A DNA stretch of 64,000 nucleotides from assembly GCF_015354245.1 (NCBI RefSeq), contig NZ_JADKYZ010000015.1, positions 1 to 64,000 of the forward strand. Direction: 5' to 3'. Origin of the DNA: Diaphorobacter caeni. GTDB lineage: Bacteria > Pseudomonadota > Gammaproteobacteria > Burkholderiales > Burkholderiaceae_C. Every line of letters begins with the position of its first letter. Position 1 is the stretch's first letter. This document shows positions 26,277-34,201 of this stretch, piece by piece. The notes below the pieces were generated by a model, which worked only from the letters and a program-made list of their open reading frames with translations, did no database searches and had not been told where the DNA came from. The position numbers were made by a program, and so were the translations under genes.

Positions 26277-27176
26277 TCATCGCGGCGCCACATAGCCGGG
26301 CGCCAGCGCGGCGCTGCCAGCGCCTTCGAGTTCGGCCGGGTCCGCCAATCGCAACCTGATTTCCTGCCCCCGCATGCCTGCGTCCGGGCTGCAATCCACC
26401 TGCCATTGGCGCATGACATACCCCGCAACCGCACCACGCAGCGACACCCGCAGGCGCCCTTGCTGCATCCCGAAGTCCTTCGCGATGACGTCCGGGTGCG
26501 GACGCGATGGATGTGGCACCAGGTTCAGCGTGAACAGGCGGTTCCACTGCACGTCGGCGCCGATCTGCTCGTCCTTGGAAGGTGGACTGGCGTCCTCCAC
26601 GGCACGGGCGTCTTCCACGCGCGTCAGCACCAGATCTCGGAAGTGCCCCTTTGTCCGATCAAACGCGCGGATGTGCCAGCGCAATCCGGAATCCACCAGA
26701 GAATGGGGAACGATGACACGGGGGCTGGGGCCCTTCTTCATGGACAGATAGGTCAGCGCCAATGCCTGCCCCGCGTGAATGGCTCTGGTCACGGTCGCCA
26801 GCGTGCTCAGGTCGGGCTGGTTCAGACGCTTTGGCGATGCATGCGAAATGGTTTCACTGCTGCCCCCGGCATCCGCCGCCGATGCGCCCGTCGTCAGGGC
26901 CGCCAGCACCTTGTCGGGATCGTGTCGGAACAAGGGCTGGAAGGACGGCAGATAGCGATACTGCTTCTGTTCGTAGCTGACGTTGTGCGGCGCGAGTTGC
27001 CGGTACAGGATCAGATCGCGCGTGCCGGCGGCGGTCGCCACTTCAAAACGCTCCACGACGTGCTTTCGGGCCACCTCTCCGTAGAACCACACGCGAAACT
27101 CGATGAAGGCCAGACGCAGCCGTTGCGCGGCGGACAACGCGGACAGGGAATGGTCGTGCTCCATGGCTGTGTGCAT
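26277..27176 (-). CDS. WYL-domain transcriptional regulator, BrxR/CapW-like
   Basis: A 299-residue DNA-binding protein. The N-terminal winged helix (QRLRLAFIEFRVWFYGEV, RKHVVERFEVATAAGTRDL, YRQLAPHNVSYEQKQYRYLP) closely follows the pattern of the BrxR/CapW regulators that control BREX, CBASS and other defence loci. The central WYL-type domain (YLSMKKGPSPRVIVPHSLV, RWHIRAFDRTKGHFRDLVLTRV) and a C-terminal WCX-like part follow. WYL domains sense nucleic acids or nucleotides. It starts four bases after the HD hydrolase gene stop, so both are cotranscribed; it may repress the operon and respond to nucleic-acid stress. Function is inferred from family resemblance. Confidence 0.8.
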   Translation of the reverse strand: MHTAMEHDHSLSALSAAQRLRLAFIEFRVWFYGEVARKHVVERFEVATAAGTRDLILYRQLAPHNVSYEQKQYRYLPSFQPLFRHDPDKVLAALTTGASAADAGGSSETISHASPKRLNQPDLSTLATVTRAIHAGQALALTYLSMKKGPSPRVIVPHSLVDSGLRWHIRAFDRTKGHFRDLVLTRVEDARAVEDASPPSKDEQIGADVQWNRLFTLNLVPHPSRPHPDVIAKDFGMQQGRLRVSLRGAVAGYVMRQWQVDCSPDAGMRGQEIRLRLADPAELEGAGSAALAPGYVAPR

Positions 27177-27180
27177 GTTT

Positions 27181-27618
27181 CTAGTTGGACTCCGCAGCCA
27201 TCAGGATCGCACGAACCTGCTCGTACTCGCGAAGTCGCTCGTAGTCCTTCGCGGTGGGGTTGGGAATGCGTGACAGGTCCATGTTGTCGGCGTTGTCAGC
27301 CAGCTTGACGGTTCGCGCAAGAGGGTCTGCCGCTGCGCGCCTTGCAGCTTCCAGACGCGTTTCACCGGGCCGCTTTGTCAGTGCCTCGATGGCCCTGACC
27401 ACTTCGGGCGGGAAACCTTCACGCTTCAGATCGTCCAAGGTGACGCTGGTGTCCTCCACGACGTCGTGCAGAACAGCCACCATTTGCTCGAATTCACTTC
27501 TCACGCGGCGCATGACCCGAATCGAATGGAATATGTACGGTCGACCCGCCTTGTCCAATTGGCCCGCATGGGCGTTCTTGGCGATTTCGATCGCTCGCAC
27601 CAAACAAGAAGAAGACAT
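27181..27618 (-). CDS. RelA/SpoT-type HD hydrolase, small (MESH1-like)
   Basis: A 145-residue HD-superfamily protein resembling the (p)ppGpp hydrolase half of RSH enzymes: AKNAHAGQLDKAGRPYIFH (first His), AVLHDVVEDT (HD pair), VRAIEALTKRPGE, and KLADNADNM (metal-binding Asp, RSH KLADRLHNM). It lacks a synthetase domain, so it is a small alarmone hydrolase or related nucleotide pyrophosphohydrolase. ATG 27618 with GAGGAG upstream is preferred over a TTG at 27630. First gene of the WYL operon. Confidence 0.82.
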   Translation of the reverse strand: MSSSCLVRAIEIAKNAHAGQLDKAGRPYIFHSIRVMRRVRSEFEQMVAVLHDVVEDTSVTLDDLKREGFPPEVVRAIEALTKRPGETRLEAARRAAADPLARTVKLADNADNMDLSRIPNPTAKDYERLREYEQVRAILMAAESN

Positions 27619-28026
27619 GTGACTCCTCAAAGCAAGTACAGGCCATCATACAACAAAAGATCAAAATGATTCTATTTTTCAAATCTTTTTGATTCGATTA
27701 ATAACAGCAAGGCAAGTCCAGGTGTCTTGAATGCACATGCGTCTGCGCGACTCCAATGCCGGGGCGGCGACATCAGGAGGCCGCCTCAAGCGTGACCTGG
27801 TTTCGCGGAGCTTGTGGGTGGGCATTTCCGTCCACCGAATGCGCTGGGTGGCAGAAAAAAAAGCGGTATGAAAGTCTCCGTATGAAAAAGTTATTCAAAC
27901 CCAAGTGTTCATGCGCACTGGCTATTGAAGGCTTTGAGTATTGTGGGAATTGAGGTGATGAATGCCCGGTGAATGCAGGTCATCTGATGGAACTCGACGG
28001 TCGCTTGGATTGCCTTTTTCGCGCCC
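27619..28026. other. Divergent promoter region, HD/WYL operon and TolC operon
   Basis: About 400 bases between two divergent operons. The left part (27630-27720) is AT-rich and likely holds the promoter of the HD/WYL operon. An inverted repeat GGCGGC (27763-27768) / GCCGCC (27780-27785) lies roughly midway. No convincing gene; short frames at 27756-27953 look spurious. Confidence 0.45.
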
Positions 28027-29424
28027 ATGGGATGGCTGCTGGGTGCCTCTATCGCCATGGTGTTTCTGTGTCCTGCCATGGCGCAGACCTCCATGAGCTT
28101 TGCCACGGCCCAAGAGGCACTGTTGAGCAACTCGGATCAACTGGGGGCTGCCACCAAAGCGGTGGACAGCGCCCGCCTGCGTCGTCAGGGCAACGAAGGG
28201 CTTGGTGGCCCGTCGCTGGCGGTCACCGGCATGGCCTACCGCTACTCGGTGAACGCCAACCTTGATCTGGACCCGGCGCGCCGCATGCTCAACGGCACGC
28301 TGGGCATGCTTCCAGGTGAACTGGGCGAGTCGGCGTCCAGCCTGCCGCAGTTGCCGTCCAACGTGGCGCTGCAGCGCGAAAAGAACAACGCCTCGGCCAG
28401 CCTGTCGTTGGTCTGGCCGCTGTACATGGGCGGGCTGACTGGCGCCGTGCGCAGCGGGCTCGATGCCGCCACGGATGAGGCGCTGGCCGATGCCGCGAAC
28501 AGCCGCGAGTCTCTGCACGCGCTGCTGGTGCAGCGCTACTTTGGCGCGCAACTGGCCGAGCGCGCCGCTCAGTTGCGTGCGCGTGCGCTGGACGCCGTGC
28601 GCCGACACGATGCGGCCGCGCAGAGCATGCTCAAGGCAGGCGTGATTGCCAAGGTGGAGCGTCTGCAGGCGAGCGCGGCGCTGGCCGATGCCGAGCAGCA
28701 GGCGCGCAAGGCACGCGACGATGCCGAGCTGGCCGCCGCGGCGCTGGCGCGCACGGTCAAGGCTCAGTCCAAGGTGCTTCCGAGTTCTCCGCTGTTCGTG
28801 AGCAGTCGGCCGTTGCCACCGCTCGAGGAGTTCGTGTCCACCGCCGAGCGGCGCCACCCCGGCCTCGACAAGGTGCAGGCCAAGCGCCGCCAGGCCGAAT
28901 CCTTGCATGACGCGCAGCAGGCCTTGCGCAAGCCGCAGGTGCTGGCCTTCGGCTCGCACGAGCTGACCACCAGCGGCAAACCCAACTGGATCGCAGGACT
29001 GGCTGTGCGCTGGACGCTCTGGGACAGCGTCGACCGCGATGCGCTGGCTGCGTCGTCGCAGCTCAAGATCGAACAGGCTGATCTGATGGAGGCGCAGGCG
29101 CGCAGCGACATTGCACTGCTCGTCGAGAAAAACTGGATGGGCGTGGAGCAGGCCCGCCGCCAATATCAAGCCCAACAGGCGCAGGAAAACCTCGCCCGTG
29201 AACTGCTGCGTCTGCGCGAGGCGGGTCTCAAGGAAGGCACCAGCACGCTGCTGGACCTGATCGACGCACAGACGAATCTCGCCAAGGTGGAGACACAGCG
29301 CGCCGAGAGCGCGAACCAATACATCCAGGCGCTGGCGGCCTTGCTGCAAAGCTCGGGACAGAGCGACGCTTTCCAGCTGTACATGGCCCAGGCTGACATC
29401 TTGATCCCTTCCGATGCACCATGA
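28027..29424 (+). CDS. TolC-family outer-membrane channel
   Basis: A 465-residue outer-membrane efflux protein. A signal peptide (GWLLGASIAMVFLCPAMA) precedes two TolC/OEP repeats with long coiled-coil helices (AQSMLKAGVIAKVERLQASAALADAEQQARKA; LREAGLKEGTSTLLDLIDAQTNLAKVETQRAE). The second repeat motif EGTSTLLDLIDAQTNL is typical of the family. It opens a four-gene operon with periplasmic adaptor and two permeases, so it forms the outer duct of a tripartite exporter. No strong ribosome-binding site precedes ATG 28027. Confidence 0.88.
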   Translation: MGWLLGASIAMVFLCPAMAQTSMSFATAQEALLSNSDQLGAATKAVDSARLRRQGNEGLGGPSLAVTGMAYRYSVNANLDLDPARRMLNGTLGMLPGELGESASSLPQLPSNVALQREKNNASASLSLVWPLYMGGLTGAVRSGLDAATDEALADAANSRESLHALLVQRYFGAQLAERAAQLRARALDAVRRHDAAAQSMLKAGVIAKVERLQASAALADAEQQARKARDDAELAAAALARTVKAQSKVLPSSPLFVSSRPLPPLEEFVSTAERRHPGLDKVQAKRRQAESLHDAQQALRKPQVLAFGSHELTTSGKPNWIAGLAVRWTLWDSVDRDALAASSQLKIEQADLMEAQARSDIALLVEKNWMGVEQARRQYQAQQAQENLARELLRLREAGLKEGTSTLLDLIDAQTNLAKVETQRAESANQYIQALAALLQSSGQSDAFQLYMAQADILIPSDAP

Positions 29425-30452
29425 CCTCAGACACAACAACTTCCCCTGAACCCAATGCGGCGGCGGCACCCCGTGACAAACGCCCTCTAGTCGCCATCGT
29501 GGTGGTGCTGCTGGTGATCGCGCTGGTGGCCTGGGGCTTCTGGCGCGCCGCGCAGCCCGCGCCGGCCTATTTCCAAGGCCAGATGGAGGCGCGCGAGGCC
29601 GACATCGCCCCCAAGGTCACAGCCCGCATTGCCAAGGTGCTGGTCAAGGAAGGTCAGCAGATCAAGCCTGGTGAGTTGCTGGTCGAGATGGACAGCCCCG
29701 AGGTGCGCGCCAAGCTGACCCAGGCGGAAGCCGCGCGCGATGCTGCCCAAGCCGTGGCCGACAAGGCTCAGGCAGGTGCCAGGCCGCAGGAAGTGCAGAT
29801 GGCGCGCCTGAACTGGCAGCGCGCCCAGGCCGCTGCCGAGTTGGCCGACACCTCGTATCGCCGCGTGCAGAGTCTGTTCGACCAAGGCCTGGTAGCGGCG
29901 CAGAAACGTGACGAGGCGCTGACCAATTTCCGCGCTTCCCGCGATCAGGCACTGGCTGCCAAGGCGCAGTACGACATGGCGGCATCGGGTGCTCGCCAGG
30001 AGGACAAGGCCGCAGCCCACGCCCAGGCCCGTCAGGTTCAGGGCGTAGTAGCCGAAGTGGAGGCGGCGCGCGCCGAGACCCAATTGCGCAGTCCGGTAGG
30101 AGGCGAAATCAGCCAGGTGCTGGCCAAGGAAGGCGAACTGTCGCCGCAAGGCGTGGCCGTGGTCACCGTGGTGGACCTGAGCGACCAGTGGGTGGTGCTG
30201 AACGTGCGCGAAGACCAACTGGCCCGCTTCGCCCAAGGCAGCCGCTTTACCGCCCGCCTTCCGGCGCTGGACAACCGCGAGGCGCAGTTCGAGGTCTATT
30301 ACCTCGGCGTGCTGCCCAACTTCGCCACCTGGCGTGCAACCCGTGCGGGCCAGGGCTTCGACGCACGCACTTTCGAGGTGCGGGCGCGTCCGGCCGAGCC
30401 CATTGCGGGAGCGCGGCCCGGCATGAGCGTGGTGGTCGAAGCGGCGCGTTGA
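29421..30452 (+). CDS. HlyD/EmrA-family periplasmic adaptor
   Basis: A 343-residue membrane-fusion protein: N-terminal membrane helix (residues about 20-40: VAIVVVLLVIALVAWGFW), biotinyl-lipoyl halves (QMEAREADIAPKVTARIAKVLV and AETQLRSPVGGEISQVL), a long alpha-hairpin between them and a beta-barrel (DQWVVLNVREDQL). Connects the two inner-membrane permeases with the TolC-like channel. ATGA overlap with the upstream gene. Confidence 0.88.
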   Translation: MTSDTTTSPEPNAAAAPRDKRPLVAIVVVLLVIALVAWGFWRAAQPAPAYFQGQMEAREADIAPKVTARIAKVLVKEGQQIKPGELLVEMDSPEVRAKLTQAEAARDAAQAVADKAQAGARPQEVQMARLNWQRAQAAAELADTSYRRVQSLFDQGLVAAQKRDEALTNFRASRDQALAAKAQYDMAASGARQEDKAAAHAQARQVQGVVAEVEAARAETQLRSPVGGEISQVLAKEGELSPQGVAVVTVVDLSDQWVVLNVREDQLARFAQGSRFTARLPALDNREAQFEVYYLGVLPNFATWRATRAGQGFDARTFEVRARPAEPIAGARPGMSVVVEAAR

Positions 30453-30457
30453 GTTCC

Positions 30458-31651
30458 ATGGCAAGCCCCTTGCTCGCCAGCCTGCGCCGCGAAGCGCGGC
30501 TGCTGCGCGGCCGACCCTGGGATCTGGCCATGATCAGTTGGGTGCCGCTGCTGGCGGTGCTGCTGTTGGCCTGGATATTCGCAGCCGGCCTGCCGCACCG
30601 GCTGCCGATCGCCGTCTGGGACCAGGACCACAGCACTCTGTCACGCCAGTTGGTGCGCATGCTCGGCGCGACACCGGGGTTGTCGGTGCGCGCGCAGGTG
30701 CTCAACGCCTCGGAGGCGCAATGGGAGCTGCAGTCCATGACCTCATACGCGGTCGTGCAGATACCGCCGGACTTCGCCCGCGACGTGAAGCGCGGCCTCG
30801 CTGCCAACGTGGTGCTGATGCACAACGCACAACTCGCCACGCATTCGAGCCTGATCCAGCGCGACGTGCGCCAGGTGGTGGGCACGCTGTCGGCCGGCGT
30901 GGAGATGCAGGCCCGCGCCAAGCGTGGCGACCCGCGTCAGGCGCTGCAGATGCGCATCGAGCCTGTGCGCACCAGCTTGGTGTCGCTGTTCAACATCTCG
31001 ACCAACTATGAGCAGTTCCTTGCGGCGGCGCTGATCCCGGCGCTGCTGCACATTCTGGGCATGACGGCCGGTGCGTGGAGCGTGGGGCGCGAGTTGCGCG
31101 ACTGCACGCTGGGCGACTGGGTACAGGAGTCCACGGGCGGCCGGCCTGCGGGGTGGTCTGAGGTGCTGAGCGCGCTGGCCGGCAAGCTGGCGCTGCCCTG
31201 GCTGAGCCTCACGCTGTGCGGAATGCTGGCGCTGCTGTGGCTCACCGTGGGGCGCGGCTGGACGGTGGCCGGCAGCTTTGCCTGGGTGGCGCTGGGCCTG
31301 ACGGCGCTGGTCGCGGTGAGCTTGGCCATGGGGGCCTTGCTTGCAGCGCTCACGCTATCGCTGCGCACCGCGCTGTCGGGCGCGGGGCTGCTGTCGGCAC
31401 CGGCCTTCGCGTTCAGCGGCGTGGGCTTTCCACTGCTGGCCATGCCTGCCTCAGCGCGCGGCTGGGCGCTGTCGATGCCCTATACCCACTATGCGCGGCT
31501 GCAGCTGGAGCAGTTCCAGATGGGCGCCTCCATCGTGCAGAGTCTGCCTGTGGTGTGCGGCCTTGTGCTGGCCACGCTGGTGCTGACGCTGTTGGCGACA
31601 GCAGGATTGATGCGGGGGCTCAAGCGCCCCGATAAATGGGGAGGACGCTGA
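30458..31651 (+). CDS. ABC-2 type permease, first copy
   Basis: A 397-residue inner-membrane protein of the ABC-2 permease family (YhhJ/YhiI-operon type): one N-terminal helix (LAMISWVPLLAVLLLAWIF), a large periplasmic domain (about residues 45-190, PIAVWDQDHSTLSRQLVRML) and five C-terminal helices including the ABC-2 motif region SGVGFPLLAMPA. It pairs with the next gene. No ATP-binding gene is present in this operon. I start at ATG 30458 because the frame upstream overlaps the adaptor gene. Confidence 0.85.
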   Translation: MASPLLASLRREARLLRGRPWDLAMISWVPLLAVLLLAWIFAAGLPHRLPIAVWDQDHSTLSRQLVRMLGATPGLSVRAQVLNASEAQWELQSMTSYAVVQIPPDFARDVKRGLAANVVLMHNAQLATHSSLIQRDVRQVVGTLSAGVEMQARAKRGDPRQALQMRIEPVRTSLVSLFNISTNYEQFLAAALIPALLHILGMTAGAWSVGRELRDCTLGDWVQESTGGRPAGWSEVLSALAGKLALPWLSLTLCGMLALLWLTVGRGWTVAGSFAWVALGLTALVAVSLAMGALLAALTLSLRTALSGAGLLSAPAFAFSGVGFPLLAMPASARGWALSMPYTHYARLQLEQFQMGASIVQSLPVVCGLVLATLVLTLLATAGLMRGLKRPDKWGGR

Positions 31652-31653
31652 GC

Positions 31654-32787
31654 ATGGCGGGCCGTTCTTCCTTCCTGCGAGCCTTTCTCGATGCGCTGCG
31701 CGCTGTCATCAGCGACAAGGGCGTGGTCATGCTGCTGGTAGGCGCGCCGGTGCTCTACGGCTTTTTCTACCCCTGGTTCTACGGTCAGGAGGTGGTGCAG
31801 CGTGTGCCCGTAGCCGTGGTGCAGCAGGACGGTAGTGGCCTGGCGCGGCAGGTGCTGCGCTTTGCCGAGGCCAGTCCGCGCATCGCCGTGGCGCTGGTCA
31901 CCGGCGACGAGGGCGAGGCCCAGCAGGCGCTGCTGCGCGGCGAGATCATGGGCTATGCGCTGCTGCCCGCCGACATGAAACGCGACGTGGTGCGCAGTCA
32001 GAACGTGGTGGTTCCGGTCTATGCCAACGGCGCCTATCCGCTTGCGGCCAAGCAAGTCCAGTACGGCTTTGCCGAGGCCGTGGGTACGGTGTCGGCCGGC
32101 ATCGAACTGCGGCGCCTGCGCGCGGGCGGACAGAGCAGCCTGCAGGCCGCCAGCAGCCGTTCGCCCATCAACCTGCAAATGGACGCGCTGTTCAACCCCA
32201 CCGAAGGTTACGGCAGCTTCGTGGTGGTGGCAGTGGCGGTGTTGATCTTGCAGCAAACCCTGCTGATGGGCGGCGCGCTGCTGGTAGGCACTTGGCGCGA
32301 GCGCGGCGAAGCCGCTGCACCGCCGCACGTATGGTTGGCGCGTCTGCTGGCGTTGTGCGCTCTGGGATGGCTCTCGGGCCTGTATTACTTTGGCTGGATC
32401 TTCGTGTGGCACGACTTCCCGCGCGGCGGCAACCCTTTGGGCGCAGTGTTGCTGCTGGCGGTGTTTGTGCCAGCCGTCGCAGGCCTGGCCGCGCTGCTGG
32501 GCTGGTGGCTGGGCAACCGCGAGCGCGCGATGCAGATGCTGCTGTTCACCTCGATCCCACTGGCCTTCCTCGCTGGTTTCAGCTGGCCCGCCGAGGCGCT
32601 GCCCACGCTGCTGCAGTGGCTGCGCTGGCTGTCGCCAAGCACGGCCGCCATCCAAGCCTCGTTGCGCCTGAACCAACTGGGCGCACCGGTGGATGCCGCC
32701 CTGTTCCAACTGACAGTGCTGCTGGCTCTTGCGCTGGCGGCATGGCTGGCGATTCTGTGGGTGGGACGCAGCAAAGACAAAGATTGA
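31654..32787 (+). CDS. ABC-2 type permease, second copy
   Basis: A 377-residue partner permease with the same plan: N-terminal helix (GVVMLLVGAPVLYGFFY), periplasmic domain (VPVAVVQQDGSGLARQVL) and C-terminal helices ending in the SWPAEALP region characteristic of ABC-2 permeases. GGAGGA eight bases upstream supports ATG 31654; the frame also opens at 31636. Last gene of the operon. Confidence 0.85.
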   Translation: MAGRSSFLRAFLDALRAVISDKGVVMLLVGAPVLYGFFYPWFYGQEVVQRVPVAVVQQDGSGLARQVLRFAEASPRIAVALVTGDEGEAQQALLRGEIMGYALLPADMKRDVVRSQNVVVPVYANGAYPLAAKQVQYGFAEAVGTVSAGIELRRLRAGGQSSLQAASSRSPINLQMDALFNPTEGYGSFVVVAVAVLILQQTLLMGGALLVGTWRERGEAAAPPHVWLARLLALCALGWLSGLYYFGWIFVWHDFPRGGNPLGAVLLLAVFVPAVAGLAALLGWWLGNRERAMQMLLFTSIPLAFLAGFSWPAEALPTLLQWLRWLSPSTAAIQASLRLNQLGAPVDAALFQLTVLLALALAAWLAILWVGRSKDKD

Positions 32788-33259
32788 AATCGGTACACTC
32801 AGGATGCTCAAGGCGTTTGCAAGTCTTCCCACCTTGGCATGGTTGGACCAATAACCTGTTTCGTCCAACTTGACTAGGTAGCTCGCCTGTAGACATTGCG
32901 CGAATTTAGCGAGCGTCGTCTACAGGCTGGGAGTGACAGTCCCGAGTCAGCGGCACGGATTGAACATCACGAAAACTAGCTGGAAGCACGCATCTGGGTG
33001 CGACCATTCACCATAGACTGAGAGATGACATAAGAGCTTCCACATCGAGTGTCGGCGGCGATCAACAGCTGAATTTGATGCTCCCTGACTGCAATCACCA
33101 AGAATCGGCATTCAAGGATTTCCGCAGCCCTTGACGCCGACCACTCCGCCCCGGCCCCTTGGCGACGATTCAGCATCCATTCGGGCAAAATCCAGCCGAT
33201 AGGAGTAGCCTGGAGTCAGGTCTGCCGGGAAGCCCACCTTGAAGAATGGAACAACATCA
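32788..33259. other. Intergenic region before the defence island
   Basis: About 470 bases with no convincing gene, lower in GC than the exporter operon. It contains a perfect 10-bp inverted repeat (32885-32927). It marks the transition from backbone-like DNA to the RADAR island and may contain the left boundary of an insertion. Confidence 0.4.
32885..32927. repeat. Perfect 10-bp inverted repeat
   Basis: GCCTGTAGAC (32885-32894) and GTCTACAGGC (32918-32927) are exact inverted copies separated by 23 bases. It could be an RNA hairpin after the exporter operon, an operator or a remnant of mobile DNA; no T tract follows. Confidence 0.6.
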
Positions 33260-33700
33260 ATGGCACTGACGAAAAAGGGCGAGTTCATGTACGGGACGAC
33301 GTCCGGCGACACCCAAGCCGAGCTGCGCAGCTATAGCGTTGCGAATGGCCATGAGGCCGTCCGGTTTGCCTCGTCCAAATGCGATTGCGGGTGCCGGACT
33401 TTTGCGCTGCAGACAGATGAAAACGCCGGCGTGGCAATCCGCACCTGCAGCGACTGCGGGCAGGAACACCTCATGGGCGACAGCGCGGACTACGTTGAAG
33501 AGGCCGCCCCCGACGGGCACGTGTGCGTGTGCGAGAACGAGGTGTTCGAACTGGTATCCGGAGCCTCCGTGCACAAGGGCACACATGACGTGCGTTGGTA
33601 CTACATCGCTTGCCACTGCGTGGAATGCAATCTGGTTGGGGTCTTCGCAGACTGGAAGTGTGAACCAGGTGATGCGGCGGCCTTCCTCGCCAAGGTGTGA
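33260..33700 (+). CDS. Cysteine-rich protein of unknown function beside the RADAR genes
   Basis: About 146 residues with several Cys pairs: CDCGC, CSDCG, CVCE and a final CHCVEC, consistent with one or two zinc sites. No signal peptide or membrane segment. Not recognised. Start uncertain: TTG 33239, ATG 33260 or ATG 33287; the last has an AAGGGCGAG before it and would remove nine residues. It is convergent with rdrB across a 500-base gap. Whether it belongs to the defence island is not known. Confidence 0.65.
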   Translation: MALTKKGEFMYGTTSGDTQAELRSYSVANGHEAVRFASSKCDCGCRTFALQTDENAGVAIRTCSDCGQEHLMGDSADYVEEAAPDGHVCVCENEVFELVSGASVHKGTHDVRWYYIACHCVECNLVGVFADWKCEPGDAAAFLAKV

Positions 33701-34201
33701 GCGCGCCCCCCGCTGAGATCCTGCTCGTAGGCTCGAGCGGCCGAGTAGTGTCATGAGTTGGTTGGTGAACTTGGCTGTACTAATGACGGCAATCGCTGCA
33801 GACCCGCGGTTGGTGTTTGGAGGCCCGTTTAGGCTGGCTCCAGTCGTTCGAGATGTACCCAGGAAGGATCGCTTCCACGAATACCGGCCAATCGTAGCCA
33901 TTAGCGTTGAACGACTGTTGCTCATTCAACAACGGTCGCTTGAGTGTGGAAGGCGCAAGCTGTGTAATTCATTGCGGTCAGGGATGCAAGCGTGCCGTGC
34001 CCTAGATCAGCGCCAAGAGAATGGATATAAAGAAAGGAGACGGCGCGATGAAACTCTTGGCCCAGGGCACACAAGCCTTGCGACCACATTAGTCACAAGT
34101 TTTTGGGATCGCTAGCCCTAGAAAACTGCGAATGACCGGATTGATTAGATGAGGGCATCTTCGCAAAGCAGCAGCGACGAGCATTACCGTTCCCGCAACG
34201 G
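33701..34201. other. Intergenic region between the Cys-rich gene and rdrB, nothing recognised
   Basis: About 500 bases between two convergent genes. Short open frames on both strands (such as 33753-34115) lack ribosome-binding sites and protein-like character. It may be decayed sequence at the island edge; I cannot identify it. Confidence 0.4.

Noticed and set aside
33753-34115. Plus-strand frame of 120 residues between the Cys-rich gene and rdrB
   Set aside because: No ribosome-binding site or recognisable domain; it overlaps an equally unlikely minus-strand frame.
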